NCBI GenBank assembly: GCA_964457065.1
Contig: CAYWDQ010000181.1
Location: forward strand, 1 to 5,448
Direction of reading: 5' to 3'
Length of the DNA stretch: 5,448 bases
Origin: Bog-473 sp964457065
GTDB taxonomy: Bacteria > Actinomycetota > Acidimicrobiia > Acidimicrobiales > RAAP-2
Shown here: positions 5,063 through 5,448 of the stretch, in pieces
How the letters are laid out: each line of letters opens with the position of its first letter
Numbering within the stretch: the stretch's first letter is position 1
Notes under the pieces: model-generated
What the model was told of the DNA's origin: nothing
Databases searched by the model: none
Seen by the model: only the letters and a program-made list of their open reading frames with translations
Made by a program: the position numbers and the translations under genes

Positions 5063-5448
5063 ATGGCTGACGCAGCGCGCACCTCCCTCCTGTCCCCCGA
5101 AGCGATGGGCAGCTTCGACGCCGAGGGTAACTACACCCCCCGCACCATCGTCGACGACGACCTGGCGGACGCCGATCTCGAAAAGGCGATGGGTGACTCC
5201 ATCATCGAGTTCGACGACGGCGACGTGATCGAGGGGACGGTCGTCAAGATCGACCGCGACGAGGTCCTGCTCGACATCGGGTTCAAGTCCGAGGGCGTCA
5301 TCCCCGCCCGGGAGCTCTCCATCCGCAACGACGTCGACCCCGAGGAGATCGTCTCGCTCGGGGACCACGTCGAGGCCCTTGTCCTCCAGAAGGAGGACAA
5401 GGAGGGTCGCCTGATCCTGTCCAAGAAGCGCGCGCAGTACGAGCGGGC
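5063..5448 (+). CDS. rpsA: 30S ribosomal protein S1 (5' part; runs off the window)
   Basis: The first 128 codons are present and the frame is still open at the window end. Actinobacterial S1 is usually around 480 residues with four S1 repeats, so most of the gene is missing. After an acidic N-terminal extension (about 1-50, with a DDDLADADLE cluster), the first S1 RNA-binding OB-fold runs from about 52 to 122. It contains GDVIEGTVVKIDRDEVLLD, GFKSEGVIPARELS, DVDPEEIVSLGD and KEDKEGRLILSKKRAQYER, which is almost the standard actinobacterial sequence. S1 sits on the 30S subunit and helps it capture and unfold mRNA. Position directly downstream of polA matches mycobacteria (Rv1629-Rv1630). Expression is probably from the local promoter, through a structured leader with a strong AAGGAG. 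Whether the repeats used to judge pyrazinoic acid or trans-translation roles are conserved cannot be seen here. Confidence 0.97.
   Translation, partial: MADAARTSLLSPEAMGSFDAEGNYTPRTIVDDDLADADLEKAMGDSIIEFDDGDVIEGTVVKIDRDEVLLDIGFKSEGVIPARELSIRNDVDPEEIVSLGDHVEALVLQKEDKEGRLILSKKRAQYER

Noticed and set aside
1..5448. Search by eye for defence, phage, mobile or CRISPR components
   Set aside because: All sizeable coding space is taken by conserved housekeeping genes; no transposase, integrase, repeat array, tRNA or unusual composition break was seen.

Overview
This window looks like chromosomal core DNA from a high-GC actinobacterium. It is very GC-rich, with strong G/C preference at third codon positions. 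It carries five same-strand genes, and the order pdtaR-type response regulator, polA, rpsA matches, with intervening genes removed, the order I recall from Mycobacterium tuberculosis (Rv1626, Rv1629, Rv1630). The proteins are clearly diverged from the mycobacterial ones, so a deep lineage such as Acidimicrobiia is plausible. That placement is inference, not something the sequence proves.

Layout from left to right: (1) bases 1-64 may hold the last codons of an upstream gene overlapping the next start by GTGA, which is uncertain. (2) 61-1218 encodes an enolase-superfamily o-succinylbenzoate synthase (menC) of menaquinone synthesis. (3) 1225-1518 encodes an unrecognised 97-residue charged helical protein. 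(4) 1538-2146 encodes a PdtaR-like response regulator with a receiver domain and an RNA-binding ANTAR domain. (5) 2146-4902 encodes full-length DNA polymerase I, with active 5'-nuclease motifs, a degenerate proofreading domain and an intact polymerase domain. (6) 4903-5062 is the only real intergenic region. It carries a probable -10 element and a perfect 8-bp hairpin just ahead of the ribosome binding site of (7) rpsA, ribosomal protein S1, which begins at 5063 and runs off the right edge.

Genes 2-5 are packed tightly (gaps of 6 and 19 bases, then a 1-base overlap or an 8-base gap), so they are probably co-transcribed or translationally coupled. rpsA appears to have its own promoter. The functions do not form one pathway: quinone synthesis, antitermination-type signalling, DNA repair and translation sit side by side as conserved housekeeping genes.

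I found no mobile element, CRISPR array, tRNA or rRNA, toxin-antitoxin pair or obvious new system. The points most worth a second look are the hairpin leader of rpsA, the small unknown protein, several substitutions at conserved polymerase positions in PolA, and a Gly/Asp break in the PdtaR linker helix.
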